Positions 25,222-35,409 of a stretch of DNA of 64,000 nucleotides are shown here, piece after piece. The notes below the pieces were generated by a model. It ran no database searches, was not told where the DNA came from, and saw nothing but the letters and a program-made list of their open reading frames with translations. Positions within the stretch are counted from its first letter, which is position 1; each line of letters begins with the position of its first letter. Made by a program: the position numbers and the translations under genes. Location of the stretch: the NCBI GenBank assembly GCA_018398575.1, contig JAGTXZ010000002.1, positions 1,304,501-1,368,500 on the forward strand, written 5' to 3'. The DNA is from Ampelomyces quisqualis. Lineage: Eukaryota; Ascomycota; Dothideomycetes; Pleosporales; Phaeosphaeriaceae.

Positions 25222-25713
25222 GCTGAGCACGTTGCGCACGGGCAGGCCCTTGTCAACACGTTTGAGAGTCTGGAGAAGGCTCCGGGGGAAATCGGCAGTC
25301 GGAGCTGGCCAACTACCGCATGCAGAGTGGCGGAGGCGGATTTTGAAACACCAACAATAAAATTTAAGTTGGAAACTCTTGATGCTCAAGCAGTTGGGTT
25401 CCGAGCCAGTTACGGAGACGGAGTGGCTGCGCAGTCGTACAACGTGAAGGCCGAGTTGCACGGCGACGGTCTCGTCCAAGGACATGGGACTTTCCACGGT
25501 GCCCAAGGTTGAGGCTGCTGGGCGATCTCGGTGTCGCTAGCCTTGAGTGTTACGTACAAGGAAATGCACGACATGGCCTTGAAGGTGTCTTGGAAGGCAA
25601 GTCGCGCTGCGAGCGAGTGCGAGGCTGGGATGACAAAAGAGCATTTCGAGCGACTCAGATTGGCGGAGATTATCGGGTTGGAGGTGCCGTTCTCGGAGCG
25701 GGAGGTAGATTGA
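25222..25713 (+). pseudogene. Possible decayed coding frame
   Basis: One plus-strand frame stays open from 25222 to 25713 apart from a single TGA at 25510-25512, close to 160 codons. Its composition is protein-like on both sides of the stop (ADFETPTIKFKLETLDAQ before, TKEHFERLRLAEIIGLEVP after). There is no clear start and no family is recognised. It may be a broken gene or chance. Confidence 0.28.
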
Positions 25714-26288
25714 CGACTCGATTGCAGGGGTTGGTTACACCGTAGGGCCCAATTGTGTGGCATCATGACACGTGCGGAGGGCGTCGTGCACCGGGTGCTG
25801 ACATGGACGAGACTTGCGCTAGACCCACAGACGGCTAAGCGGTGGCATCCGAACCAATCACAGGTGCTGAAACATGGCTATGGATCCAGTCAGGGTTAGA
25901 CGCAGAATTGTCGTTAGCTCGGCAGCGGTAGCGTGGAAGTCTCGTGCATAGGTCCTGCCCAGGTTCAGCTACGGAGCAAGTCGTTCAAACATACTCGGTA
26001 CTCTACTACCTACTCTGGGTGTGTGCGTGTTCCAGGTTGGCTTCTGCTGCAGTCTTGCGAGCATCTTCCAGACACCGTCCGGGGCTATGTCGTAATGGCC
26101 CAGCGTTGTGGAAGGATGACGCTGGCCAGCACATGTCAGGGAAACAGAATGGCGGTCAACGATGGTGCGTCGGGAAAGAAGCATGTTGCCAGTGACGTGC
26201 GTCTGCCAACGCGAAATGTGGAAAGCAGTACCTAACAGGAATTGCTGCTTGGCTGCCAGCGTACCCAGGGCTCGCTGCGCAGCGACAG

Positions 26289-26296
26289 CAGGGCCG
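26289..26296. repeat. Left target-site duplication CAGGGCCG
   Basis: The 8 bp CAGGGCCG directly precede the left terminus of the hAT element. They are repeated exactly at 32149-32156 after its right terminus. Eight-base duplications are the hallmark of hAT transposition. Confidence 0.9.
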
Positions 26297-26308
26297 CATG
26301 GATGCAGA

Positions 26309-26475
26309 TAATAGTAAAATAGTAATTACTAAGTAATTACTATATAGTAATTACTATGCCTGAAAACGTAGTAAGTTACTATAATAGTAAAGAACTATTT
26401 ATAGTAATTTACTAATAGTAATTTACTATAATAGTAAAAATAGTAATTTACTATTTACTATATAGTAACTTTTAA
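26309..26475. repeat. Left subterminal repeats of the hAT element
   Basis: Many overlapping copies of TAGTAATTACTA/AGTAATTTACTA words occupy the first ~170 bp of the element. In hAT elements, subterminal repeats are bound by the transposase N-terminal zinc finger. That role is inferred here. Confidence 0.8.
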
Positions 26476-27233
26476 ATATTATATTTTTTATTTAAAATCC
26501 TAAAAGTATAGTAGAAAATAAGTATATTACTATATTAATACTACTATAGTTATATACTTTAAGCTATATATACTAGAGTTAAAACTAAATAAAACTACGT
26601 AAGTATAGTATATATTACTTAGTATATATAATAATTAAAACTCTAAAATAACAATATAAATAGTAATACTATAATTAAAGTATGTATATTAAGCTATAGA
26701 CCTAGATAATACTTAATTTATTAGTATAACTTTAATTTTTTTAGAATATTAAGTATTAGATAAAGTAAAGCTAAAAGAAATAGACTATATTATTTGAGAA
26801 CTATATATCTATTAACTAAGAGAAAGAAGTAAACTTTTTTATTCTATTAGTACTTATAACTAGAAAGTAATATATATATAAGTGTAAAAGTATTAGATAG
26901 CTAAAAGATAAACTATACAAAGTAGTAGTAATATAAGATTAAATATTTTATAGTTAATATTTATTTATATAACATTAGTCTAAATAACATTAGTCTAAAT
27001 ATAATACCTCTAGAAGAGAAATTAATTACTAAGATACTAGAGTAGTTATAATATATAACCTTACTATTTTCTAAGACTTTTTAAAGGTAAAGCTTTTAAT
27101 ATTCTCTTTATTAATATATATAATATAGCTCTAACTAAGTAGTAAGACTCTCTAATACTTACTAATATATTAACTTTATTGTATTAACTTTAAATTATAA
27201 CTATTTTATATAAATTCTTTTAGATTTACTTTA
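26476..27233. other. Non-coding AT-rich left arm of the transposon
   Basis: About 760 bp of TA-rich sequence downstream of the transposase stop codon. No open frame of note is seen. Confidence 0.7.
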
Positions 27234-29459
27234 TTATATTAGCTCTATTATAGTGCTAGTAGAGCTACTATTTGTACTAGAGTCTATAGAAGTAGTACTT
27301 TCTATATCTATATCTTTTACTTGCTTAATTAAACTATTTTTCTTTTGATTATTATCTTTAGTTTCTTCTCTTTCTATAATATTCCAAGACTTTAATATTA
27401 TAAGCTGTTTAATAGTAGTAGATATAAGTCTATTTCTAGGCTTAGTAACTATATTACCTGCTATACTAAAAGTAGACTCGCTAGGACTAGAAGTAGAAAG
27501 AATAGCAAGATAGTCTCTTGCTATATTATAAATAATAGGCATATCTTGCTTATGTACGTTATAATAGTTTTCTATAGAAGTTTCTTTAGAAATAGTATCT
27601 TCTCCTAAGTATATATAAATCTCTTCTCTATTTATATTAATATTATCTTCTCTATAAAATTCGTTATCACTACTATAGTCTATATTATTTATACTATCTA
27701 TAGTATCTATAGTTTTATCTTTACTAGTAGTAGTATTATACTCTTCTTTATATTTATAATATAGTTCTAGAAGTAGTTCTTTAACTCTACTTTCTATAGT
27801 AAAGTTATTAGGAAATAAATTGCTAAAAAGTTGAAGTTTAAAGTGCGGATCTAAAGCAGTAGCTATAGCAAGAGTTTCTAGCTTAGAATCTAAGCTTCTA
27901 GTATTATTTAAAGGATAGTACTCTAAAAGCTTATCTAAAGAAGCTTTAATAGCTGTTTTAATAAATATATTAAAATTAATATTATTGTCTCTATTAAAAT
28001 AAAGAGATTCTAGCTTTCTTAGTAGCCTAAAAATATATGGTATTACTAAAGAGATAGTAGAGTAGCTAGAAGCTTGAAATCTTATTGTAGGCTTTCTAAA
28101 TAGCTCTAATAAATCTCTAATATATATAATATAGTTCCACTCTTCTTCTAATATATTAAACTTATCTATATTTAATTGTTTCTTTCTACTAGTAGGCATT
28201 TCTCTTATAAGAGATAATAACTCGTTTATTTCTTCTTTAAAATAGATAAATCTATCAAGCATATTATAAGTAGATAACCATCTAGTTATATTATCTTTAA
28301 CTAGCTTTTCTTTACCTATATTATTATAGTTTAGTTGCTTGTTCTTTTTTACTAGCTTCTTAAAAGTATTTTTTAATGTATGATTATACTTAATAGCAGT
28401 AATTAGATTTCTAATAGTATTAGAGAGATCTTTGTATTTTGTATAGAGAATAAGATAGTTTTGATCTTGCTTTAGACTATTAATAGTAGTATTAAAGCCT
28501 TTACTACTATTAGGAATAAAGAATATAAACATAAGAAATTGATTACTTATTAGATTTAGAATATGTGCTACACATCTATTATCTTCTATATTAATATTTA
28601 GATTTACTTTATAATTATCTTGTAACTCTTTTACTAGACTATTAATAGGAGAGGCATTATCTCTAGTAATTGCTATAACCTTTCTTTTAATATTAAATTC
28701 TTGTAGTATCTTATTTACTTGTTTGTATAAAATAACTCCTGTATAGCTAGTATATTCTTCTAAAGACTCAAAGCCTATAAGAAGACTTTCTAGCTTAAAG
28801 TTACTATTAATATAGTGTAATGTTACTGCTAAAAAGTCTATATTATTACCTGAGTTCTACTCATCTATAGTAATAGAAAATCGACTTGTATTTTTACTTA
28901 ATCTATCTTTAACTTTATTTAATTCTCTATTATATAGTTTATCTAAGTCTTCTTTAATTGTTTGTCTACTAAAAGTAGGAATATCTTCTTTTAAATACTT
29001 AATATAATTATTAAAGCTAGTACTTTCTACTAAACTAAAAGGTAAGTTATTATTTACTATAAACTTTAGAAGCAAAGCTCTATATTCTTCTTTAACAAAG
29101 TAGTTACTAATAGGCCTCTTTCTAGCTATTCTACTAGAAGTAGAGCTAGAAATATTAGAAGAAAAGCTATCTTCTATACTTAAGTTATTTTCTTCTATAT
29201 CTACTATCCCTCTATTTAAATTCTTATGCTTATTATTATAATGCATAATTAAATTAGTATAGTTAATAGGCCATTTAACTTGAGTATTATAACTACAATT
29301 TGTACAGTTTACTTTAATTCTATCTTTATTATTATTACTACTATTTAGTGGAAGAAGTTCTCTAGTAAATAGATTATCTTTAAAAATAAAATGGCTAGCT
29401 TCTAAAGGAGGTAAAATAAAGCTTTGATCTAAAATAGAAACTTTTTTAGGTCTAGGCAT
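27234..29459 (-). pseudogene. hAT transposase frame with one internal stop codon
   Basis: A single frame runs from the ATG at 29459 to the stop at 27234, 741 codons. The only interruption is a TAG at 28857-28859 (codon 201). Order of parts: a BED-type zinc finger at about residues 49-75 (C-x2-C, later H-x4-H); the first catalytic region FSITIDE directly before the TAG; the TRDNASPINSL block; RCVAHILNLI; TRWLSTYNML; and a C-terminal hATC dimerisation region (SPSESTFSIAGNIVTKPRNRL). In this family the residue after DE is normally Trp. A Trp TGG turned TAG fits a CpA-to-TpA change on the other strand, the RIP signature. A 48-nt GT-AG interval could in principle splice out the stop, but it would delete the catalytic Asp, so I favour an inactivating mutation. 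Confidence 0.88.
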
Positions 29460-29541
29460 ATTGTATTAAACCTTTTAATATAGACTTAATAAATAAGAAG
29501 ATATATCTATTGTAAATCTTAAACTTTTCTTAAGATTATTT

Positions 29542-29605
29542 TTCTAGAAGCTTCTAGTAGTTTCTACTTAGTAATAGTAGATTTTTAAGCTAGAATATTC
29601 TAGAA
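29542..29605. promoter_or_regulatory. Two heat-shock-element-like triplets upstream of the transposase
   Basis: TTCtaGAAgcTTC at 29542-29554 and GAAtaTTCtaGAA at 29593-29605 each match the three-unit nGAAn heat-shock element. They lie 83-146 bp upstream of the transposase ATG. Such words can arise by chance in DNA this AT-rich, so regulatory use is a guess. Confidence 0.3.
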
Positions 29606-29625
29606 TATAGAGTATATAGTATAAA

Positions 29626-30128
29626 GATATAGAAGAGAGAAGGTAGTAGTAGTAGACTTAGAAGGAGTCTTTGAGTTGTCTTGTTCGAACTCTTAGAGAG
29701 AGAAAGCAAGTACTTAAATACTTAGCTTTTAGTTCTAGAGCCTTCTATTATATTAGTAATATAGAATATACTAGAATCTTAATTTGTAAGCATTAGTAAT
29801 AGAAACGTCTTAGATCTGCTTAGAAATCTAGTATTAGTAATAAAGACTAGTCTAGAAGCTTCTAGCTATTTCTAGTTACTTCTACTAGAAGCTTCTAGAC
29901 TAGTCTTTATTACTAATACTAGATTTCTAAGCAGATCTAAGACGTTTCTATTACTAATGCTTACAAATTAAGATTCTAGTATATTCTATATTACTAATAT
30001 AATAGAAGGCTCTAGAACTAAAAGCTAAGTATTTAAGTACTTGCTTTCTCTCTCTAAGAGTTCAAACAAGACAACTCAAAGACTTCTTCTAAGCCTACTA
30101 CTACTACTACCTCCTCTCTTCTATTATC
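29626..30128. repeat. Near-perfect 0.5 kb palindrome at the centre of the transposon
   Basis: The left arm (29626-29865) and right arm (29885-30128) are reverse complements separated by only 19 nt. The inner 179 bp (29687-29865 against 29885-30063) match without a mismatch or gap. The outer parts differ by a few A/G or C/T changes and one 3-bp unit. The palindrome sits between the two start codons: its right edge is 8 nt before the ATG of the second gene, and its left edge is 166 nt before the transposase ATG. Both genes therefore share almost the same 5' sequence. It could form a hairpin or cruciform, act as a bidirectional promoter or be a source of hairpin RNA. Confidence 0.95.
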
Positions 30129-30136
30129 TTTTAAAG

Positions 30137-30886
30137 ATGCCTACGCTTACTAAAGCCTACTTTATCTCTTCTAATATTAATAATAGCTCTATAGTTAAGT
30201 CTACTCGCTTAGACTCTACTCTTAGAGCTATAATTAATAACTATAATAGACTTAATTTGCAAGACTCTTCTACTATTATAGACTATTTAAATACACTAAG
30301 AATAGTCTATTATCTAAAAAGGCTTGCGTACTATAATAGTACTAGATATCGCTCTACTTTAAGTAAGTTTCTTCTTAGATTATTACTTTATTTATCTACT
30401 TTACTAACGTTCTTTAGATCTCTTACATAAAGCTAAAATAGATCTAGAGTATCTTTTTATTTTAGAAGATACTAGTCTAGATTCTAATCTATACAAAACG
30501 TTACAAGAGATTAATCTTTATCTTATTAAGACTAGTATTATTTTTAAAGACTATAGTAAGTAGTTCTTATTCTAATTCTAAGTATTTACTAATTAATAAT
30601 AGATCTAATTAGAAGCTTTTATTCTAAACTCTTATATACTCCTCAAGAGATAGATAAGATTAAAGCTTCTATTATAGAAGAGTCTTGCTTTCTAGAGACT
30701 AAGGCTTACTTTATAACTATAGATTTATATTATATTAATAATCTTAACTTCTATAATACTATCTTCTATTCTAAAGAAGAACTAGAAGTTTTTAAAGATC
30801 TTAGAGGTCTAGATCTATATCAAGACTATCTAGATCTTAATCTAGTACCTTTAGATTATATTAGTTCTAAACTTAAGCGCGAGTAA
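30137..30886 (+). CDS. Unknown intron-containing accessory gene of the hAT element
   Basis: Read unspliced, this frame breaks twice. Both breaks vanish when two textbook introns are removed. Intron 1 is 30363-30417 (55 nt: donor GTAAGT, branch TACTAAC, acceptor CTTTAG). Intron 2 is 30556-30602 (47 nt: donor GTAAGT, branch TACTAAT, acceptor AATAG). Exons 30137-30362, 30418-30555 and 30603-30886 give 215 residues ending KLKRE. The protein is rich in Leu, Ile, Asn, Tyr, Ser and Asp, and largely helical-looking. It has no signal peptide, no clear zinc finger and no motif I know. The frame also stays open upstream to 30041 inside the palindrome, so a 32-residue longer form is possible. An uninterrupted frame in such mutation-prone sequence suggests selection, perhaps for a transposition cofactor. 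Confidence 0.62.
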
Positions 30887-31979
30887 ATAGTAATATCTAT
30901 ATACTTTTACTAGATATTTTCTGTATATAGAAATATATTAGAGTAATAATATTAAGCTATAGGTATTTCTATACATTATAAGTATTATTCTAAATTTAGT
31001 AACTATATTCTATACTATTATTTAAGTAATAAGTAAATATAAAGTTTAACTATCTACTATATAAGGTATTTAAAAAAATATAGACGTGTCTTATATATAT
31101 TTTTATTAGAGTAGTAAATAAGTTACTTCTACTTTAATATTTAGTATAGATATAGCTTAGCTTTATAATATAGGATTATATACCTAGATTTTTTCTTTCT
31201 AGTAACTTAGAAGTTACTTAACTTAGACTAGTATTAGTATAGTTATAAGATAACCTAAGTATAGATTTAGAAGAAAACTAATCTTAATATATAAGCTAGG
31301 TATAGTTTAACTTTAGCTATATATAACTATTTAATTATATATATATTTCTTGTATAACCTAATAAATATAGTAGAAAAAGAGTATTAAAAAGCTTTAGAG
31401 TTATAAGATATAAAAAGAAAAGTACTTTAATAATCTATCTCTAATATCTATATTTCTTAGGCTAGTAAATAGGTTGTCTCTACTTTTAAATCTAGTAGAT
31501 TTAAGGCTTAGTTTTCTATTACAATTTTATAGATCTGAATAGCCGCCTTATAACTGTTTAAAAATTTCCTAATTTGGACTAGTATTAACGAAGTTATAGG
31601 GCAACCCACTAATTGGGTTAACTGTTAGGTTAGGGTACCCACTTGTTATTTTAGCGTTATCTTAGCAAATACTAGTCCGTTTTAGGTAATTTTTGCGTCT
31701 GTGCGTAGCCCTAATGTAGAGCTATAGAATAGCCTACTAAAAATCTTTCTAGCACTAATATTGCCTAAGCTATTAAAGAGAAACTAATTACCCTAGTTAG
31801 GTACTTATTTACTACTGTAAATTATTTTTATAGTACTAATAATTATAGTATTCTAAAAAGTATATACTGTTAACTATAGACTATCTATATATAGTATATA
31901 CACTTTTATATTATAGCTTTTACTATATAATATTTATCTTCTTACTCTTTAAAAGATACTCTATACGTGTATAAGTTAC
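30887..31979. other. Non-coding right arm of the transposon
   Basis: About 1.1 kb without a gene. Most is TA-rich. A less altered patch from about 31500 to 31760 has normal CpA/TpG content and includes a small foldback (31577-31678). Confidence 0.65.
31577..31678. repeat. Small foldback with 11-bp inverted ends
   Basis: GGACTAGTATT at 31577-31587 is the exact inverse of AATACTAGTCC at 31668-31678, enclosing a 102-bp unit with internal short hairpins. It may be a nested MITE-like insertion. A flanking target duplication is not evident. Confidence 0.5.
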
Positions 31980-32140
31980 TAATAGTAATTACTTAGTAAT
32001 TTACTATTTACTATATAGTAATTTACTACTAGTAAGTTACTATATAGTAATTACTATATAGTAATTACTATCCACTAAGCCTATTGTAGTATCACTATAT
32101 AGTAAATAGTAATTTACTAAGTAATTACTTAGTAAACCGC
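31980..32140. repeat. Right subterminal repeats of the hAT element
   Basis: Dense copies of AGTAATTACT and TATATAGTAATTAC words mirror those at the left end, ending just inside the right terminal CATCCATG. Confidence 0.8.
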
Positions 32141-32148
32141 CATCCATG

Positions 32149-32156
32149 CAGGGCCG
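32149..32156. repeat. Right target-site duplication CAGGGCCG
   Basis: Exact second copy of the 8 bp at 26289-26296, directly after the right end of the hAT element. Confidence 0.9.
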
Positions 32157-32964
32157 AGACGATAGCAGAGATAGCAGGCAGAGTTGGGATAATACTTTTA
32201 CGCGCAGCAACGTCCGGTGGGGGATGCGGGGCGCCAATTGGCAGCGTAGTCTCCTTATCACCAGGGGCTCGGATGGGGTCGCTGGGTGTATTGCACGCGT
32301 CTAGCCGCGTTCAGCGCTCGCCAGTATCCATCACGTAAACAGGCGTCCGTGCAGCCATGCAGCCAAATGGTCGCGTACAGTGCACTCGCCATGAACCTCA
32401 AAAGACGTGCAAATCGCTCTCGCCAGTGCTGCCGCCTGCTGCTTGTCCTCGACGACTCCCACCCCAACCCCAACGCATGTGCTTCCTCCCGCCCCACACT
32501 GGCTGCTAGCTCTCCCTTGCATCGCCCCCGTCCCCCAGCCTGTGGCCCGCCGACTCTGCTTGCGAGTGTCCGCCCACTGCCCATCCCGCAACCCTAATGA
32601 CGGCGCGAACCATCAACCACCTCATTCTCCTCGCGGCCGTGACCGGCAATCTAGGACATCCGTCTTGACAGCCTACTAACCAAACTGTGTCTGCCCAGGC
32701 TTGCGCAGCCTTGCTCAATATACTATATCCCCGTGCATCTACAGTGGACACTGGACACCTGCACCCACGCGATAAGCCCTGGTCGACTGCCCCATCCGGT
32801 CGCTCTATCTGCTGCACAGCGTTGTGTGACTGGTGCAACACAGCCGTCTTGTCTTGCCGCCCTCCCTTCCGGCACCTACACTCCGGAGACTAGCAAGCGG
32901 CCCGCCGTCTATCAGCCAGAGACCCGCTTCTTCGATATCCGCTCTTATCTCGCCCGGATCCGAT
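32157..32964. other. Promoter and leader region of the TamA-like gene
   Basis: About 800 bp of C-rich, GC-balanced DNA separates the transposon from the regulator start codon. It contains short upstream frames but no recognised gene. The hAT insertion may have displaced distal promoter sequence. Confidence 0.5.
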
Positions 32965-35409
32965 ATGACGACTGCCGTGGCTATACAGCCTGCTATGCCA
33001 CGCCCAATGCCAGTATCCATCGCCGCCGCCCGCCCTTGCAAACAACAGAAGCCCTCGCCGGGCAAAGAGAACTTGGTCGTCGGCAGGCCCACCTCGACCA
33101 CCGGTCCCGTGTCTAACATCCGCTCACGCAGGGAACGCCCGTGCGACGCCTGCCGACGGAGAAAGAGCCGCTGTGTCATCCACGAGGGTGCTGCGCTGTG
33201 CGTCCTGTGCGAGTTCCACAAGCAGGAGTGTACCTTCGTGCAGAGCCCACTGCCCCGCAAGAGGAAGGTGGTTGACGCTGACAAGAAGGACTCGCCGAAC
33301 TGCACAAAGAAGAGGTATGTCTGGACTTTGTCACTACTTTGCGTCGACTCGTGTTCCTGCATCTCGCTTCGACATGTCAAGTTGTGGTGGTACCTGCTAC
33401 GCCGTATACGTGGCGTTAGTGCGTCACGTGTCTGCGTGTCAGCGCGCTAACCTCGTCGACGTGTCCGGAATGACGAGTCCGGCGCCCGATAGCTGTCTCT
33501 GCGGACCTTGACGTCGCGTGACGTCTCATGCTTCTCGGACATTGAAGCTGACCCTCTATGCAGGACGGCCGACACAGAACCTCCACCACTAGCGCTGTCC
33601 ACACCCACCATCACCGCAACCGCGCCAAAGCCCCCACCACCCCAGCGCCCATTGGTCAACGACCCCCTCCCACAGCTGGGAGAGACTTTGGGTCTGCAGC
33701 GCCGCCAACACAGCAGATACATCGGCCTTAGTTCTCCCTTCGACTCTCTGCTCATTGGTCTTTCTCAATTTGACACCCGCAACGAATCGCCGTTCGATCT
33801 TGGCACACTCCGACGAGTGAATGATGATGAATGTTTCATCATGCTGCCTGACGAAACCACTCAAAACTACGCAGGCGAGTCCGAAGCACTCAAGCAAGTA
33901 GAACAACTCATTCATCCTCACGGCCCGGCCTTGCTCGATTTGTACTTTGAAGTAGTGCATCCGAACTTCCCCATTATTCAAAAGCATCTCTTCGTCGAGC
34001 GTTATCGAAATGGCGACCGCACCTTCTCGCCGGCCCTTCTGGCTGGCATGTACATTCTGGCGCTCAATTGGTGGTCGCTTAATCCCAATCTTGCAAAGTA
34101 CTCGAAGCCAGATGCGACACGTCTCGAGGCAATTGCAATGAGGTCGCTGACGGTTGCCATGGAGCGACCGAAGCTGTCAACGGTGCAGGCTGGGTTGCTA
34201 CTCTTGCAGCGCCCTGAAACAGACTCGTGGAGCCTGACGACACAATTGGTTGCCATTGGTCAAGAACTCGGTCTTCACTTGGACTGCACTACCTGGTCAG
34301 TGCCTCTCTGGGAGCGAGGGCTGAGAAAGCGGATAGCCTGGGCATTGTACATGCAAGATAAGTGGAGCTCACTAATACATGGACGCCCTTCACACATCTT
34401 CAACGCGAACTGGGCAGTGAAGTCTATAATCGAGGAGGACTTCAACGAAGACGGCGATAGCTCTGAAACGCGGCAGGATGAGACTGGAGATGAGCAGGAA
34501 GAAAACCACAGGGGACGCATTCTGTTCGCCCAAATGATCGCCTTGACCCAGATTATGGCGGAGGTCATGGACACGTTCTACACACAGGTTGCAATCCAAG
34601 ATTTTGCCAATGCTGGCCGGAAGTCAACCGAGTTGATTCTCGCACGTGCCAAGCCAGTGCAAATTAAGCTCCGTCAGTGGCACGAGAAGCTGCCTGCGGA
34701 GGTCAAGATGCACGCGCCTACTGGCGAGAGCAAGCTTACCTCAACTGGATACCTGCATCTGGCATACTTTGCCACCGAGATCACACTGCATCGCCGAATC
34801 GTGCAGTCTCTTGATACGACGAATCCAGATGACTACGGTCTCTTCATGTGTCGAAATGCTGCGAAGACGCGCCTGATCTCGGCCATGGACTTTGTCAATC
34901 GCCTCAAGCCGGAGCATCTACAGGCGTTCTGGTACTTCGCGTCCAAGGTCAACTTTACCCTGATTGGGACCTTTGGCTCACTTCTCTGGGCTACCGCGCC
35001 TGCGAAGGAAGAAGCCGAGTTCTACAAATTGCGGCTACGCGAGTACCGATGGACTCTGTCCGTCTCTTCCAAGCGCGCATACTTCCTCGATTACGCCGTC
35101 TCCATGTTAGATGCCAGCCGCGCCATGTTGAATAACCTCGCGGAAAAACCCAGTCTGGCTGAACAGATCAGCACCGCTGGTGTACCACCTGCTGCACCGC
35201 CGCGGACAATCCAGTCCAGCATGGGGCCGTCTTATCATGGTAACGGTTTGGGAAGACACAGTCCGCTAAATATTTACATGGCGGAGGGCGATGAGCTCGG
35301 GAGGACAATATCGGGCGATGGCTTCCAGGGCTTCAACGATGAGTCGCAATATGGAAGCCAAGCAAGCAGTAGGCCGCAAACCGCAGGAAACTCACCGTGT
35401 TCGATGTAA
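32965..35409 (+). CDS. Zn2Cys6 transcription factor, TamA/DAL81-like
   Basis: Two exons (32965-33314 and 33564-35409) with a long 249-nt intron (donor GTATGT, CTGAC branch, acceptor ATGCAG) give 731 residues. The zinc cluster begins at C60 in RERPCDACRRRKSRC and runs to about residue 90 (LCVLCEFHKQEC), followed by a basic linker PRKRK. The middle-homology region starts near HPHGPALLDLYFEVVHPNFPI and covers about 400 residues. The C-terminus is Ser/Gly/Gln-rich. The zinc cluster plus this middle region resembles TamA of Aspergillus and DAL81 of yeast. These are co-regulators of nitrogen catabolism that cooperate with pathway-specific factors. The start at 32965 was chosen over 32833 because it begins the conserved, promoter-free part. 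Family level is sure, orthology less so. Confidence 0.78.

Larger units (their letters stand above)
23309..26288. other. Gene-poor 3 kb left of the transposon
   Basis: No intact gene is recognised. It holds a pair of decayed direct repeats (24885-24941 and 25012-25068) and a possible pseudogene at 25222-25713. The right edge abuts the target-site duplication of the hAT element. Confidence 0.5.
26297..32148 (-). mobile_element. Complete hAT-superfamily DNA transposon with two genes
   Basis: The element is 5852 bp, bounded by a perfect 8-bp target-site duplication. The left end reads CATGGATGCAG and the right end, reverse-complemented, reads CATGGATGGCG. This is an 8-bp terminal inverted repeat with the A2 and G5 typical of hAT ends. 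Inside both ends lie many copies of AGTAATTAC-type subterminal repeats. It contains a hAT transposase on the minus strand (29459-27234) and an unrelated spliced gene on the plus strand (30137-30886). A large palindrome (29626-30128) lies between their start codons. The element is strongly AT-rich and visibly poor in CpA/TpG, in contrast to GC-balanced flanks. The perfect duplication argues for a fairly recent insertion. Strand is given for the transposase. Confidence 0.88.

Noticed and set aside
26122..26137. 16-bp match GCTGGCCAGCACATGT shared with about 37638
   Set aside because: The flanks do not align, so it is probably coincidence or too short to interpret.
29684..29693. GTTCGAAC word like a Pol III B box inside the palindrome
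   Set aside because: No A box or tRNA-like structure nearby, and the other arm reads GTTTGAAC. Probably chance.
30428..30886. Second transposon gene regarded as frameshifted
   Set aside because: Two canonical introns with branch sites remove every break, so a spliced intact gene is the better reading.
26297..32148. A virus or CRISPR-like array as explanation of the AT-rich island
   Set aside because: The repeats are irregular overlapping AT words without spacers. The coding content and ends are those of a hAT transposon.
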